Below are positions 8,496 through 16,051 of a stretch of 64,000 nucleotides of DNA, piece after piece. Origin of the DNA: Umezawaea sp036375055 (GTDB lineage Bacteria > Actinomycetota > Actinomycetes > Mycobacteriales > Pseudonocardiaceae); contig NZ_DASUSQ010000146.1 in the NCBI RefSeq assembly GCF_036375055.1, positions 31,732 through 95,731 on the forward strand. The letters are read 5' to 3'. The notes beneath the pieces are model-generated. The model saw nothing but the letters and a program-made list of their open reading frames with translations, was not told the DNA's origin and searched no databases. The stretch's first letter is position 1; each line of letters opens with the position of its first letter. The position numbers and the translations under genes were made by a program.

Positions 8496-10069
8496 CGGAA
8501 CACGCCTCCCACCATCGTCCGCAGGACCGAGATGTCCTTGATGCGTGCGGGGTCCACGGTCGCCGGGTTGGCCGAGAGCACGACCAGGTCGGCCAGTTTG
8601 CCCGGTGTGATCGTGCCCTTCACGTGCTCCTGGCACGACGCGTAGGCCGACCCGTAGGTGAAGGCGCGCAACGCTTCGAGGCCGCTCACCGCCTCGGCCG
8701 GGTTGAACGGCGCCCCGGACGACGTCTCCTGGTTCACCATGTCGTGCATCCCGAGCAGCGGGGCACCGCGCACCACCGGCCGGTCCGAGCTGCCCGGCAC
8801 GACGAGCCCGGCGTCGAGCAGCGACCGCTGCCGGTACGCCCACCTCACCCGCTCCGGCCCCAGCGCGGTGATCATCCCGTCGCCGATCTCGTTGACGAAC
8901 CTCCCCTGCGGCACCGGGACCACGCCCAGCTCGACCGCTCGCGCCACCTGATCGGGCCGCGCGACGCCGAAGTGCTCGATCCGGTGCCGCGGCGCGGACC
9001 GGGGGAACCCGACCGCCGCCGACTCGTACGCGTCCAGCACGAGGTCGATCGCCGCGTCGCCGATGGCGTGGGTGGCGACCCGCCAGCCCGACCGGTGCGC
9101 CGCGATGATCGTCGCCGTCAGGTCGGCCGCCTCGCCCTGGAGGTAGCCGCGGACCCCCGGTGTGTCGGCGAAGTCCTGGCACATCGCGGACGTGTGCCCG
9201 ATCAGCGAGCCGTCGGAGAACACCTTCACCGGCCCGATGCGCAGCCAGTCGTCCCCGAACCCGCTGCGGATCCCCAGGTCGAGACCCAGCGACAGGCCGT
9301 CGGTGGCGTGCGCGGTCAGCGACCGCAGCGCGTCGACCGCCACCATCAGCTCGACCCGGACGTGCAGGCGCCCCTGGTCCCGAGCGGCCTGGTAGGCCGC
9401 GACCTCCACCGGGGACTTGCCGATCCAGCCGCCGCCGATGCCCGCTTCGACGCAGCTCGTGATGCCCTCGGCGAGGTACTGCCGCCCGGCCAGGTCGATC
9501 GCGTCCACCAGCGTGTCCACCGGGTACGGCAGCACCAGCGAGTTCACCAGCTGCTGCGCCTGCTCCTCCAGCAGCCCGGTGTCGACGCCCACGACGCCAC
9601 CGACGACCTCGACCGGCCCGGACGTGATGCCCAACGCCTCCAGGACCGGCGTGTTCACCACGCACATGTGCCCGGAGGTGTGCTTCAGCCACACCTTCCG
9701 CCCCGGCGCGACCCGGTCCAGCTCCGCTCGCGTCGGGTGGCCGCCGATCTTGTTCTGGTCGTACCCGGCTCCGACGACCCACTCGCCGGGCTCGACGGTC
9801 CGCGCCTTCTCCCCCACCACGCGGTACAGCTCGGCCAGGTCACGCACCCGCAGGTCCACTTCGGACAGCGTGAGCCCGAACCACGCCATGTGGTTGTGCG
9901 CGTCGTGGAACCCCGGCACGACCACGGCCCCGCCGAGGTCCACGACCTCCCGCGCGGGAACGTCCTCCAGCGCCACGATCCGGTCGCCCAGGATCGCGAC
10001 CGACCGCGCGTCGGGACCGTCCAGGGTCACGACCTCGGCGTTCGTCAGCAGCAGATCGGCCTCGATCAC
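8483..10069 (-). CDS. YtcJ-like amidohydrolase family protein
   Basis: A 528-residue metal-dependent hydrolase of the amidohydrolase superfamily (amidohydrolase_3/YtcJ group). The metal site PGFHDAHNH (HxH) is at about 57-65, an HTSGH segment follows, RVATHAIGD lies mid-protein, then RIEHFGV, and VVPGSSDRP near 430 carries the late Asp. The length is normal for the family. Members cleave amide or related C-N bonds and specificity is not predictable. The GTG start overlaps the thioesterase stop (GTGA). A hydrolase with CoA-ligase and hydratase partners suggests release of an acid that is then activated to its CoA ester. Confidence 0.85.
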   Translation of the reverse strand: MIEADLLLTNAEVVTLDGPDARSVAILGDRIVALEDVPAREVVDLGGAVVVPGFHDAHNHMAWFGLTLSEVDLRVRDLAELYRVVGEKARTVEPGEWVVGAGYDQNKIGGHPTRAELDRVAPGRKVWLKHTSGHMCVVNTPVLEALGITSGPVEVVGGVVGVDTGLLEEQAQQLVNSLVLPYPVDTLVDAIDLAGRQYLAEGITSCVEAGIGGGWIGKSPVEVAAYQAARDQGRLHVRVELMVAVDALRSLTAHATDGLSLGLDLGIRSGFGDDWLRIGPVKVFSDGSLIGHTSAMCQDFADTPGVRGYLQGEAADLTATIIAAHRSGWRVATHAIGDAAIDLVLDAYESAAVGFPRSAPRHRIEHFGVARPDQVARAVELGVVPVPQGRFVNEIGDGMITALGPERVRWAYRQRSLLDAGLVVPGSSDRPVVRGAPLLGMHDMVNQETSSGAPFNPAEAVSGLEALRAFTYGSAYASCQEHVKGTITPGKLADLVVLSANPATVDPARIKDISVLRTMVGGVFRWNS

Positions 10070-10473
10070 GACTGGTTCTCCAGGAAGGTCTCGCGGTACC
10101 AGTCGCTCCACGGCATAGGCCTGCCCGTCGCCGGATCCGTCTTCACGATCACCCGGTACCCCTTCGCGTACGTCACGTCGTCGCCACCGCAGCGGAACCC
10201 GTACACCGCGCTGGTGGTCCCGATCCGGTCGAACGTCAGCTCCACCCGCATCGGCCCCGGCGCGGTCACCGCCGCCAGGAACTCCACGTGCAGTTCCCGC
10301 ACCGCGTAGTGCAGGTCCGGGTCGCGGTCGCCGAACCGCGCCCACCCCTTGCCCAGTTCCTCGAACAGCGCCGACTGGGCGCGTTCGACGTGGACGGCGA
10401 ACCGCGAGTTGTGCAGCGTCCCGTTCAGGTCGAGTTCGTCGAAGAACACGGGGCTGTCCCACGAGAAGGTCAC
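10066..10473 (-). CDS. Acyl-CoA thioesterase (hotdog fold, 4HBT-like)
   Basis: A 135-residue single hotdog domain. The N-terminal segment FFDELDLNGTLHNSRF carries the Asp of the 4-hydroxybenzoyl-CoA thioesterase family active site (D-x2-G-x-x-N-N pattern, with LHNS here in place of HVNN). The GTG start overlaps the ligase stop and its own stop overlaps the amidohydrolase start. It probably hydrolyses the CoA product of the pathway or rescues stalled intermediates. Confidence 0.8.
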   Translation of the reverse strand: MTFSWDSPVFFDELDLNGTLHNSRFAVHVERAQSALFEELGKGWARFGDRDPDLHYAVRELHVEFLAAVTAPGPMRVELTFDRIGTTSAVYGFRCGGDDVTYAKGYRVIVKTDPATGRPMPWSDWYRETFLENQS

Positions 10474-11873
10474 GGCGCGCTCCGATCCAGCAGGTGCTTC
10501 GCGACCCGTTCGGACGGTGTCCTCGGCAGGTCGTCGCGGAACTCCCAGTAGCGCGGCACCTTGAACGACGCCAGCCGCTCCGCGCAGTACGCCGACAGCT
10601 CCTCCTCGCCGACCGCGCCGACCACGAACGCCTTGACCTCCTCGCCGCGGATCTCGTCCGGCACGCCGACCACGGCCGCGAGCGCGACGGCGGGATGGCT
10701 CAGCAGCACCTCCTCCACCTCTTGCGCCGCGATGTTCTCGCCGCTGCGCCGGATCATGTCCTTGATCCGCCCCAGGTGGTAGACCCGCCCCTGCTCGTCC
10801 AGCCGCGCCAGGTCGCCGGTCGGGAACCAGCCGTCGCGCAGCACGCTGGGCAGTCCGAGGTAGCCGTCCATCATGCCCGGCCCGCGCAGCAGCAGCTCGC
10901 CGTCGACGATCTTCACCTCGCGGTGCGCCGCGGGCCGCCCGAGGCAGCCGGTGCCGACCAGCTCGTCGTGCTCCTCGGCGCCGACGCGGATGTCCGCGCC
11001 GGTCTCCGTCATCCCGAACGCCTCGTACCAGCCGACGCCCCAGCGGGCCTCCAGCACGGCGTGCAGCGACGGCGGGATCGCCGAGCACTGCACCGCCCGC
11101 ACCCGGTGCTCCCGGTCGAGCGGCGACTCGGGCATGCGCAGCAGCAACGTCGGCATCGCACCGAGGCAGTAGAAGTAGGTGACCCCGTGCTCGCGCACCC
11201 TGTCCCAGAACGACGAGGGGTGGAAGCCGTCCAGGACCACGAGTTCCGCGCCCGCCAGCAGCGCGGAGACGACGTTCCACTGCGGGTCGATGTAGTAGAA
11301 CGGCTGGGCGGTCAGCATCACGTCGGCCGCGACCAGCCGGGGGAACTCCTCGACCAGGCTGGCACCGAGGGTGGTCCAGTACCGGTGCGACAGCACGCAG
11401 CCCTTGGGCGACCCGGTGGTCCCGGACGTGTACTGGATGTTCACCGCCGCGCCGGGGTCGACCGGCTGCTGCTCGAACCCCTCCACCGGCGCCAGGTCCT
11501 CCAGCGGCAGCACCGCGACGCCGAGCGACTCGACCAGGGGCCGGAACTCCTCCGTGGTCACGACGGCGACCGCGGCCGAATCGCGCAGCAGGTGCTCGGC
11601 GTCGACGGTCCGGTAGCGGGTGTTCACCGGCACCATCGCCGCGCCCAGCCGCGCCAGCGCCAGCCACACCAGCGGGAACTCGGGCTGGTTGCGCAGCAGC
11701 ACCGCGACCCGGTCGCCCGCGCCGACGCCCCTGAGCCGCAGCGCCTGCGCGTACCCGGCGCTGAGCCGGTCCACGTCGCCGAAGGTGAGGCGGACACCGG
11801 GGTCGAACGTCCACGCGATCCGCTCCGGCCACAGGTCGGCCGCCCGGCGCACGGCGGCGACGAGATCAGTCAC
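10470..11873 (-). CDS. AMP-binding acyl-CoA ligase (CaiC/FadD-like)
   Basis: A 467-residue ANL-superfamily ligase that activates a carboxylate with ATP and CoA. It shows the AMP-binding P-loop YTSGTTGSPKG, the EAFGMTETG motif, the hinge TGDLARLDEQGR and a C-terminal domain, but the terminal sequence after FKVPRYWEF is short. It is slightly shorter than typical FadD proteins (about 500-550). GTG 11873 was chosen because GAGGAG lies seven bases upstream. It overlaps the enoyl-CoA hydratase gene by eight bases. Confidence 0.85.
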   Translation of the reverse strand: MTDLVAAVRRAADLWPERIAWTFDPGVRLTFGDVDRLSAGYAQALRLRGVGAGDRVAVLLRNQPEFPLVWLALARLGAAMVPVNTRYRTVDAEHLLRDSAAVAVVTTEEFRPLVESLGVAVLPLEDLAPVEGFEQQPVDPGAAVNIQYTSGTTGSPKGCVLSHRYWTTLGASLVEEFPRLVAADVMLTAQPFYYIDPQWNVVSALLAGAELVVLDGFHPSSFWDRVREHGVTYFYCLGAMPTLLLRMPESPLDREHRVRAVQCSAIPPSLHAVLEARWGVGWYEAFGMTETGADIRVGAEEHDELVGTGCLGRPAAHREVKIVDGELLLRGPGMMDGYLGLPSVLRDGWFPTGDLARLDEQGRVYHLGRIKDMIRRSGENIAAQEVEEVLLSHPAVALAAVVGVPDEIRGEEVKAFVVGAVGEEELSAYCAERLASFKVPRYWEFRDDLPRTPSERVAKHLLDRSAP

Positions 11874-12612
11874 GTCCGAACTCCTCACGCGGCGCGTCCC
11901 CTTCCCCGGACAAGCTGGTCAGCAGGGCGTGGTCGACCTCCGTGGCCAGCGCTTCCTCAAGGGTGGCGTCGAGCCCCAGGTCCAGCACCCGCTTGGCCAG
12001 GCTCACGGCGACCCTCGGCCGGGCGGTGATCCGACCCGCCAGGTCCAGCGCGACCTTCTCGTGCTCGCCCGCGGCCGCGACCCGGCTGATCAGCCCGATG
12101 GCCTTGGCCTCGCCCGCGGGCACGCGCTCGCCGAGCAGCAGCAGGTCCTTCGCCTTGGCCAGCCCGACCAGCCGCGGCAGCAGCAGGGAGATCCCCCCGG
12201 TCACGCTCAGTCCCACGCTGACCTCGGGGAACCCGAACTGGGCGTGCTCGTCCGCCACGACCAGGTCGCACGCGAGCGCGAACTCGCAGCCCGCGCCGAG
12301 CGCGTACCCGTGCACGGCGGCGATCACGACGCCGGGGAACCGACGGACCAGCCGTGTGACGTCCTGGATGGCCTCCAGCCGCGCCCTGGTCTCCAGCACC
12401 GTCTCGACCGGCTCGGGCTCCTTGAGGTCGTGCCCGGCGCAGAACGCGCGACCGCGACCGGCGAGCACCACGGCCCCGGCGCCGTCGGCCGAGGCGCGGG
12501 TCAGCGCGGCGACCAGCCCGTCGGTGAGCGCGGGCACCACGGCGTTGAGCCGCTCGGGCCGGTTGAGGTGGATCAGCGCCACTCCGTCGCGGCACTCGTA
12601 CTCGACAACCAC
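11866..12612 (-). CDS. Enoyl-CoA hydratase/isomerase (crotonase) family protein
   Basis: A 248-residue crotonase-fold protein and first gene of the operon. Oxyanion-hole segments are GRGRAFCAGHDL (about 60-71) and HGYALGAGCEFALACD (about 104-119). One acidic catalytic position is visible (the E of the GCEF region) and FPEVSVGL follows. It would hydrate or isomerise an unsaturated acyl-CoA made by the neighbouring ligase. GTG 12612 has GGAGGAG six bases upstream. A TetR gene is divergent, with a 22-bp palindrome between. Confidence 0.85.
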   Translation of the reverse strand: MVVEYECRDGVALIHLNRPERLNAVVPALTDGLVAALTRASADGAGAVVLAGRGRAFCAGHDLKEPEPVETVLETRARLEAIQDVTRLVRRFPGVVIAAVHGYALGAGCEFALACDLVVADEHAQFGFPEVSVGLSVTGGISLLLPRLVGLAKAKDLLLLGERVPAGEAKAIGLISRVAAAGEHEKVALDLAGRITARPRVAVSLAKRVLDLGLDATLEEALATEVDHALLTSLSGEGDAPREEFGRD

Positions 12613-12634
12613 GGAACGCTCCTCCAGGCCGGCT

Positions 12635-12656
12635 CCCGATCGATCGATCGATCGGG
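12635..12656. promoter_or_regulatory. Perfect 22-bp palindrome, likely TetR operator
   Basis: The sequence is CCC-(GATC)4-GGG, a perfect palindrome in the 94-bp spacer between the divergent enoyl-CoA hydratase and TetR genes. It lies 22 bases upstream of the hydratase GTG and 50 bases before the TetR GTG. Position and symmetry suit a TetR operator controlling both units. The four GATC copies would also be a cluster of Dam-type methylation targets if such a methylase exists here. Confidence 0.75.
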
Positions 12657-12706
12657 CATACTGGGGACCGTAGGACGACTCCGCCGACGTGGTCAAGAGG
12701 TGCGCT

Positions 12707-13339
12707 GTGATTCCCACCGGAACGAGGGTCAGGGATGCCGCGATCGAGCTGTTCGCCGAACGCGGCTTCCACGGCACCGGCATCCGCGACCTGGCCGAAC
12801 GCGCGGGCCTGTCCTCCGCGACGCTCTACCACTACATGGGCACCAAGGAGGACCTGCTCGTCTCGATCATGACCGAGAGCCTGGACCGCCTGTTCAGAGC
12901 AGGCGAGCGGCTCACCGGGGCCGACCCGTCGAGCCGGATCACCGGCCTGGTGGAGCTGCACGTCCTCACGCACGCGACGCACCGGCTGGAGACGCGGGTC
13001 GTCGACGACGAGATGCGTTCCCTGTCCCCCGACCGGCGGGCCGCCGTGGTCGCGCTGCGCGACCGCTACGAGGCGCTGTGGCAGGACGCCATCGACGCCG
13101 GGTGCGCGGACGGCTCGTTCCACGTCCGCGCACCGAGGGTCGCCAGGCTCGCGCTGCTGGAGATGTGCGGCGGCATCGCCCGCTGGTACGCTCCCGACGG
13201 GCCGATCCCCCTGGAGGACCTGGCCCTGCGCTACGCCGAGATGGCGCTCGGCGTGCTCGGCGCCGCGGGCCCGCCGCCGGTCTTCAAGGTCGACTCCGTC
13301 CGGCGGATCAGCGCCATCGTCGACGAGATCTGGCCCTAG
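12707..13339 (+). CDS. TetR/AcrR family transcriptional regulator
   Basis: A 210-residue repressor. The N-terminal HTH (about 5-50) contains AAIELFAERGFHGTGIRDLAERAG and LYHYMGTKEDLL, and the C-terminal half is a helical ligand domain of the kind seen in fatty-acid or CoA-ester regulators. GTG 12707 follows AAGAGGT. It is divergent from the ligase/hydratase operon and is its likely repressor through the 22-bp palindrome, perhaps with the acyl-CoA intermediate as inducer. Its TAG overlaps the TAG of the convergent hydrolase. Confidence 0.87.
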   Translation: MIPTGTRVRDAAIELFAERGFHGTGIRDLAERAGLSSATLYHYMGTKEDLLVSIMTESLDRLFRAGERLTGADPSSRITGLVELHVLTHATHRLETRVVDDEMRSLSPDRRAAVVALRDRYEALWQDAIDAGCADGSFHVRAPRVARLALLEMCGGIARWYAPDGPIPLEDLALRYAEMALGVLGAAGPPPVFKVDSVRRISAIVDEIWP

Positions 13340-14199
13340 AGCACGCGTCCGAGGAAGCCCCTGGTGTACCCGGCCACCGCGTCGAGGTGGCTCTCCAGCA
13401 GGAAGTGGCCGCCGTCGAGCAGGTGCACCTCGGCGTCCGGCAGGTCGCGCCGGAACGCCCGCGCGCCGTCCGGGCCGAAGATCTCGTCGTTGCCGCCCCA
13501 CACGGCCAGCAGCGGCACCTGGCTCGCGCGGAAGTACTCGTGGAACCTCGGGTACAGGTCGACGTTCGTCCGGTAGTCCAGGAACAGCGCCATCTGGGCC
13601 TCGGCGTTGCCCGGCCGCGACACCAGCGCGTGGTCGTGCGCCCACGTGTCCGGGCTGACCAGGCTCACGTCCGGCACGCCGTGGGTGTACTGCCAGCGGA
13701 TGGCCTCCAGGCTCAGGGCCGCGCGCACGGGCGCGGCGGTGTCCGGGTTCGGGTCCGCCCAGTACGCCTGGACCGGCGCCCAGAACTCCGGCACGAGGCC
13801 CTCGGTGTAGGCGTTGCCGTTCTGCGTGACGATCGCGGTGATCCGGTCCGGCCGCCGCACGGCGAGCCGCCAGCCCACGGGCGCGCCGTAGTCCTGCACG
13901 TAGATCGCGGTCCGCTCGACGCCGAGGTGGTCGAGCAGCCCCTCGGTGAGGTCGGCGAGCGCGTCGAACGCGTAGTCGAACTCGTCCGCCGACGGCGCGG
14001 CGGAGTGGCCGAAGCCGAGCAGGTCGGGCGCGATCACGCGGTAGCGGTCGGCGAGCAGCGGGATCAGGTGGCGGAACATGTGCGAACTGGTCGGGAAGCC
14101 GTGCAGCAGGACGATCGCGGGCGCGTCGACCGGGCCCGCCTCGCGGTAGAAGAGCGACCGGCCGTGCACGGTGGCGGTGCGGTGGTGGACCGAGGTCAT
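13336..14199 (-). CDS. Alpha/beta fold hydrolase (haloalkane dehalogenase/epoxide hydrolase-like)
   Basis: A 287-residue hydrolase. HGFPTSSHMF (about 33-42) carries the HG oxyanion motif. The nucleophile elbow is YVQDYGAPVG (about 99-108), with Asp rather than Ser, as in haloalkane dehalogenases and epoxide hydrolases. GGHFLLESH near 270 carries the catalytic His. The stop codons of this gene and the TetR gene interlock in one CTAG. The gene is divergent from a CGNR regulator, with CTAACC repeats between. Substrate unknown. Confidence 0.83.
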   Translation of the reverse strand: MTSVHHRTATVHGRSLFYREAGPVDAPAIVLLHGFPTSSHMFRHLIPLLADRYRVIAPDLLGFGHSAAPSADEFDYAFDALADLTEGLLDHLGVERTAIYVQDYGAPVGWRLAVRRPDRITAIVTQNGNAYTEGLVPEFWAPVQAYWADPNPDTAAPVRAALSLEAIRWQYTHGVPDVSLVSPDTWAHDHALVSRPGNAEAQMALFLDYRTNVDLYPRFHEYFRASQVPLLAVWGGNDEIFGPDGARAFRRDLPDAEVHLLDGGHFLLESHLDAVAGYTRGFLGRVL

Positions 14200-14224
14200 G
14201 CCTAACCCCTTCACATGGTTTGTC

Positions 14225-14291
14225 TGGTTAGCCTGGCCGCCACATCGGAGCACGCCACGATCTAACCTGTCAAGCTAACCAGTGTGGTTAG
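14225..14291. promoter_or_regulatory. CTAACC/GGTTAG repeat cluster between hydrolase and CGNR regulator
   Basis: A perfect dyad CTAACCA-GTG-TGGTTAG is at 14275-14291, just before the CGNR start. Two more half-sites lie in the same spacer: TGGTTAG at 14225-14231 and CTAACC at 14262-14267. The arrangement suggests a regulator binding both promoters, most simply the CGNR protein itself controlling the hydrolase and its own gene. Confidence 0.65.
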
Positions 14292-14299
14292 ATGTGGGG

Positions 14300-14785
14300 G
14301 TGGACGACGTGGACGCGCTGCTCGCGCTGCTCAACAGCACCCCGGTGGTCGACGGCGTCCCGACCGACGCGTGGGCCGACGACACCGCCGCCGAGGAGTG
14401 GGCCCGCGAGCACGGCGGAGGCGGCGCGCGGGCAGGCGACCTCCGCCGGATCCGCGACCGGCTCCAGGCCGTCGCACGCGGGGCCGCGGACCCGTCGGTG
14501 CTGGTGGACGCCCTCGACGGCGTGCACCAGGTCCCCCGGCTCGACCACGAGGGCGTGACGTGGGCGCTCGTCGGCGCGGACCTGCCCGCCCGGATGGTGC
14601 TCGCGTGGGCGGCCGTCCAGGAGGCGTTCCCCGGCAGGCTGCGCCCGTGCGGCAACGACGAGTGCCGCCTGTTCCTGCTCGACCGCAGCCGCGCCAACCG
14701 CGCCCGCTGGTGCTCCATGGCCACCTGCGGCAACCGCCTCAAGGCACGACGCCACCACCAGCGCGCTCAGGCGCGGGAGGCGTGA
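14300..14785 (+). CDS. CGNR zinc finger domain-containing regulator
   Basis: A 161-residue protein of the ABATE-CGNR type. The N-terminal helical domain begins VDDVDALLALLNSTPVVDG. A C-terminal zinc finger starts at about residue 115 with CGNDECRLFLLDRS, followed by WCSMATCGNRLKARRHHQR, which supplies C-x4-C and C-x4-C ligands and the family-naming CGNR. These proteins are thought to be transcriptional regulators. Starts at 14282 and 14294 are possible, but 14282 would lie inside the dyad. Divergent from an alpha/beta hydrolase, its likely target. Confidence 0.8.
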   Translation: MDDVDALLALLNSTPVVDGVPTDAWADDTAAEEWAREHGGGGARAGDLRRIRDRLQAVARGAADPSVLVDALDGVHQVPRLDHEGVTWALVGADLPARMVLAWAAVQEAFPGRLRPCGNDECRLFLLDRSRANRARWCSMATCGNRLKARRHHQRAQAREA

Positions 14786-14848
14786 CGGCGGCGGTCCCGA
14801 CCCGGAGGACTGGAGCGTCCGGCCGCTCCGTCGCGAGGGGGTTCCACC

Positions 14849-15040
14849 GTGACACCGAAGGAGATCCTCGAACGGCACGTCCACGCGGGCCTGACCCGGA
14901 ACGCCGAGGCGCAGGCCGCGCCCGACGGCGACCCGATGGCCCTCGTGCGGGTCTTCCGGCCGCGCGACGGCGAGAGCGCGCTGACGCGCGACCGCTTCTC
15001 CCCCGACACCGTCCGCCGAGGACGGATCCGGTCGGCGGGC
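14849..15040 (+). other. Possible truncated NTF2/SnoaL-like gene fragment
   Basis: A GTG at 14849 opens a frame reading MTPKEILERHVHAGLTRNAEAQAA, which resembles the first helix of SnoaL-like (NTF2 fold) proteins. The beta-sheet part is missing; instead DGDPMALVRVFRPRDGESAL follows, then the csbD terminator. The frame continues antisense to csbD, which is not believable as coding. I read this as a broken gene start. The short stretch 14786-14848 shows nothing else. Confidence 0.3.
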
Positions 15041-15059
15041 CCCCGACAGGCCCGCCGAC
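15031..15059. terminator. Terminator downstream of csbD
   Basis: An 11-base perfect stem (GTCGGCGGGCC at 15031-15041 pairing with 15049-15059) closes a seven-base loop. It starts eight bases past the csbD stop at 15068 on the minus strand and would also stop plus-strand reads. Confidence 0.75.
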
Positions 15060-15067
15060 CGGGGGTC

Positions 15068-15274
15068 CTACTTGGAGAAGACGTTCTTGATCTTCTCGAC
15101 GCCGTCGCCGACGGCGTCCTTCACGTCCTCCACGACGCCCTTCAGGCCCGCCGAGGCCTGGTCGGCCCGCCCCTCGGCCTTCAACTCCTCGTCGCCGGTC
15201 ACGCCGCCCGCGGTCTCCTTGGCCTTGCCGCCGAGCTCCTCGGCCTTGTTGCTGATCTTGTCGCCCAACGACAT
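15068..15274 (-). CDS. CsbD family stress protein
   Basis: A 68-residue hydrophilic, Lys/Glu-rich protein of the CsbD family: MSLGDKISNKAEELGGKAKE followed by GDEELKAEGRADQA, the family core, and a C-terminal amphipathic stretch ending KNVFSK. CsbD proteins belong to the general stress regulon in many bacteria but their molecular role is unknown. ATG 15274 has a strong GGAGGAG site. The upstream motif matches that of the divergent ECF sigma operon, implying shared control. Confidence 0.9.
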   Translation of the reverse strand: MSLGDKISNKAEELGGKAKETAGGVTGDEELKAEGRADQASAGLKGVVEDVKDAVGDGVEKIKNVFSK

Positions 15275-15324
15275 CGCGTCTCTCCTCCGACCCTCGGCAC
15301 CCGGCGGGTGACCGTCTCGCCACG

Positions 15325-15352
15325 AGGACACGGGACCCGGCGGGTTCGTCAC
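15325..15352 (-). promoter_or_regulatory. Predicted csbD promoter, motif copy 1
   Basis: On the minus strand GTGACG (15352-15347) and GTGTCCT (15331-15325) are separated by 15 bases. The second box ends 50 bases before the csbD ATG. The same two boxes occur upstream of the sigma gene and of the second Asp23 operon, so I read them as -35 and -10 elements of one sigma factor. Confidence 0.6.
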
Positions 15353-15373
15353 GCCACGATCGGGTCTCCACCG

Positions 15374-15395
15374 GGTGACGGCGATCACCGTCACC
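15374..15395. promoter_or_regulatory. Inverted repeat between csbD and sigma promoters
   Basis: GGTGACGG-CGATCA-CCGTCACC, an eight-base perfect dyad. It sits between the two divergent promoter motifs, 21 bases upstream of the csbD -35 box and 16 bases upstream of the sigma-gene -35 box. It could bind a regulator acting on both genes. Confidence 0.5.
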
Positions 15396-15411
15396 GATCC
15401 TGGGTGGGGCC

Positions 15412-15438
15412 GTGACGTTTTCGCCCCGGCCGTGTCCT
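15412..15438 (+). promoter_or_regulatory. Predicted promoter of the ECF sigma operon, motif copy 2
   Basis: GTGACG (15412-15417), a 14-base spacer, then GTGTCCT (15432-15438), 55 bases before the ATG at 15494. Flanking bases (GCC before GTGACG) are shared with the copy at 17273. The sigma factor is the natural candidate to read it, giving positive autoregulation. Confidence 0.62.
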
Positions 15439-15493
15439 CACCAGAGCCGTGGGAAAGGAACTCGCCGATGCCGTGCGCAGTCGGAGGTCGTGG

Positions 15494-16051
15494 ATGACGC
15501 ACATCGAGGTCGTCAGCGCACCGCTGGACGACGCCACGCTCGTCACCCGTGCCAGGGATGGCGACGTGCGCGCCTACGAGGTGCTGGTGCTGCGCTACCA
15601 GGGCCGGATGTACCGGTTCGCGCAGCGGATGCTCGCGAGCCGGCCGGACGCCGAGGACGTGGTGCAGGAGGTGTTCCTGACCGCGTGGCGGAGGCTGGAC
15701 CAGCTCCAGGACGGGGCGGCGTTCGTGTCGTGGCTCTACAAGGCCACCACGAACCGGTGCCTCAACGTGATCCGCGCCCGCAAGCCGCGGACGGAGGTGG
15801 AGCCCGATGAGCACGAGGCCCCTGGTCCGCTGCCGGAGCGGTCGGCCGAGGTCGGCGAGCAGATGGCCGCGCTCGGTCGGGCGCTGCTCCAGCTCACGGA
15901 CGAGCAGCGCGCGTGCTGGCTGCTGCGCGAGGTCCACGGCCGGTCCTACGACGAGATCGCACAGCACATCGGCAGCGGCGTGACGGCGGTGCGCGGCCGG
16001 ATCGCACGCGCACGGGTGCAACTCGCGGAGGTGATGGCGCCATGGCGATGA
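15494..16051 (+). CDS. RNA polymerase sigma factor (ECF subfamily)
   Basis: A 185-residue ECF sigma factor with region 2 at about 20-85 (RYQGRMYRFAQRML, then the -10 recognition helix EDVVQEVFLTAWRRLDQL) and region 4 at about 125-180 (LREVHGRSYDEIAQHIGSGVTAVRGRIARARVQL). ATG 15494 follows GGAGGT. An upstream GTG at 15449 would add 15 unlikely residues. The gene overlaps the next one, which carries a zinc anti-sigma-like motif. The Asp23 genes downstream suggest an envelope-stress sigma factor. Confidence 0.9.
   Translation: MTHIEVVSAPLDDATLVTRARDGDVRAYEVLVLRYQGRMYRFAQRMLASRPDAEDVVQEVFLTAWRRLDQLQDGAAFVSWLYKATTNRCLNVIRARKPRTEVEPDEHEAPGPLPERSAEVGEQMAALGRALLQLTDEQRACWLLREVHGRSYDEIAQHIGSGVTAVRGRIARARVQLAEVMAPWR

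Noticed and set aside
15068..16021. A 317-residue minus-strand frame ending as CsbD
   Set aside because: The part upstream of ATG 15274 is antisense to the ECF sigma gene, while the strong GGAGGAG and the full CsbD domain fit the 68-residue product.
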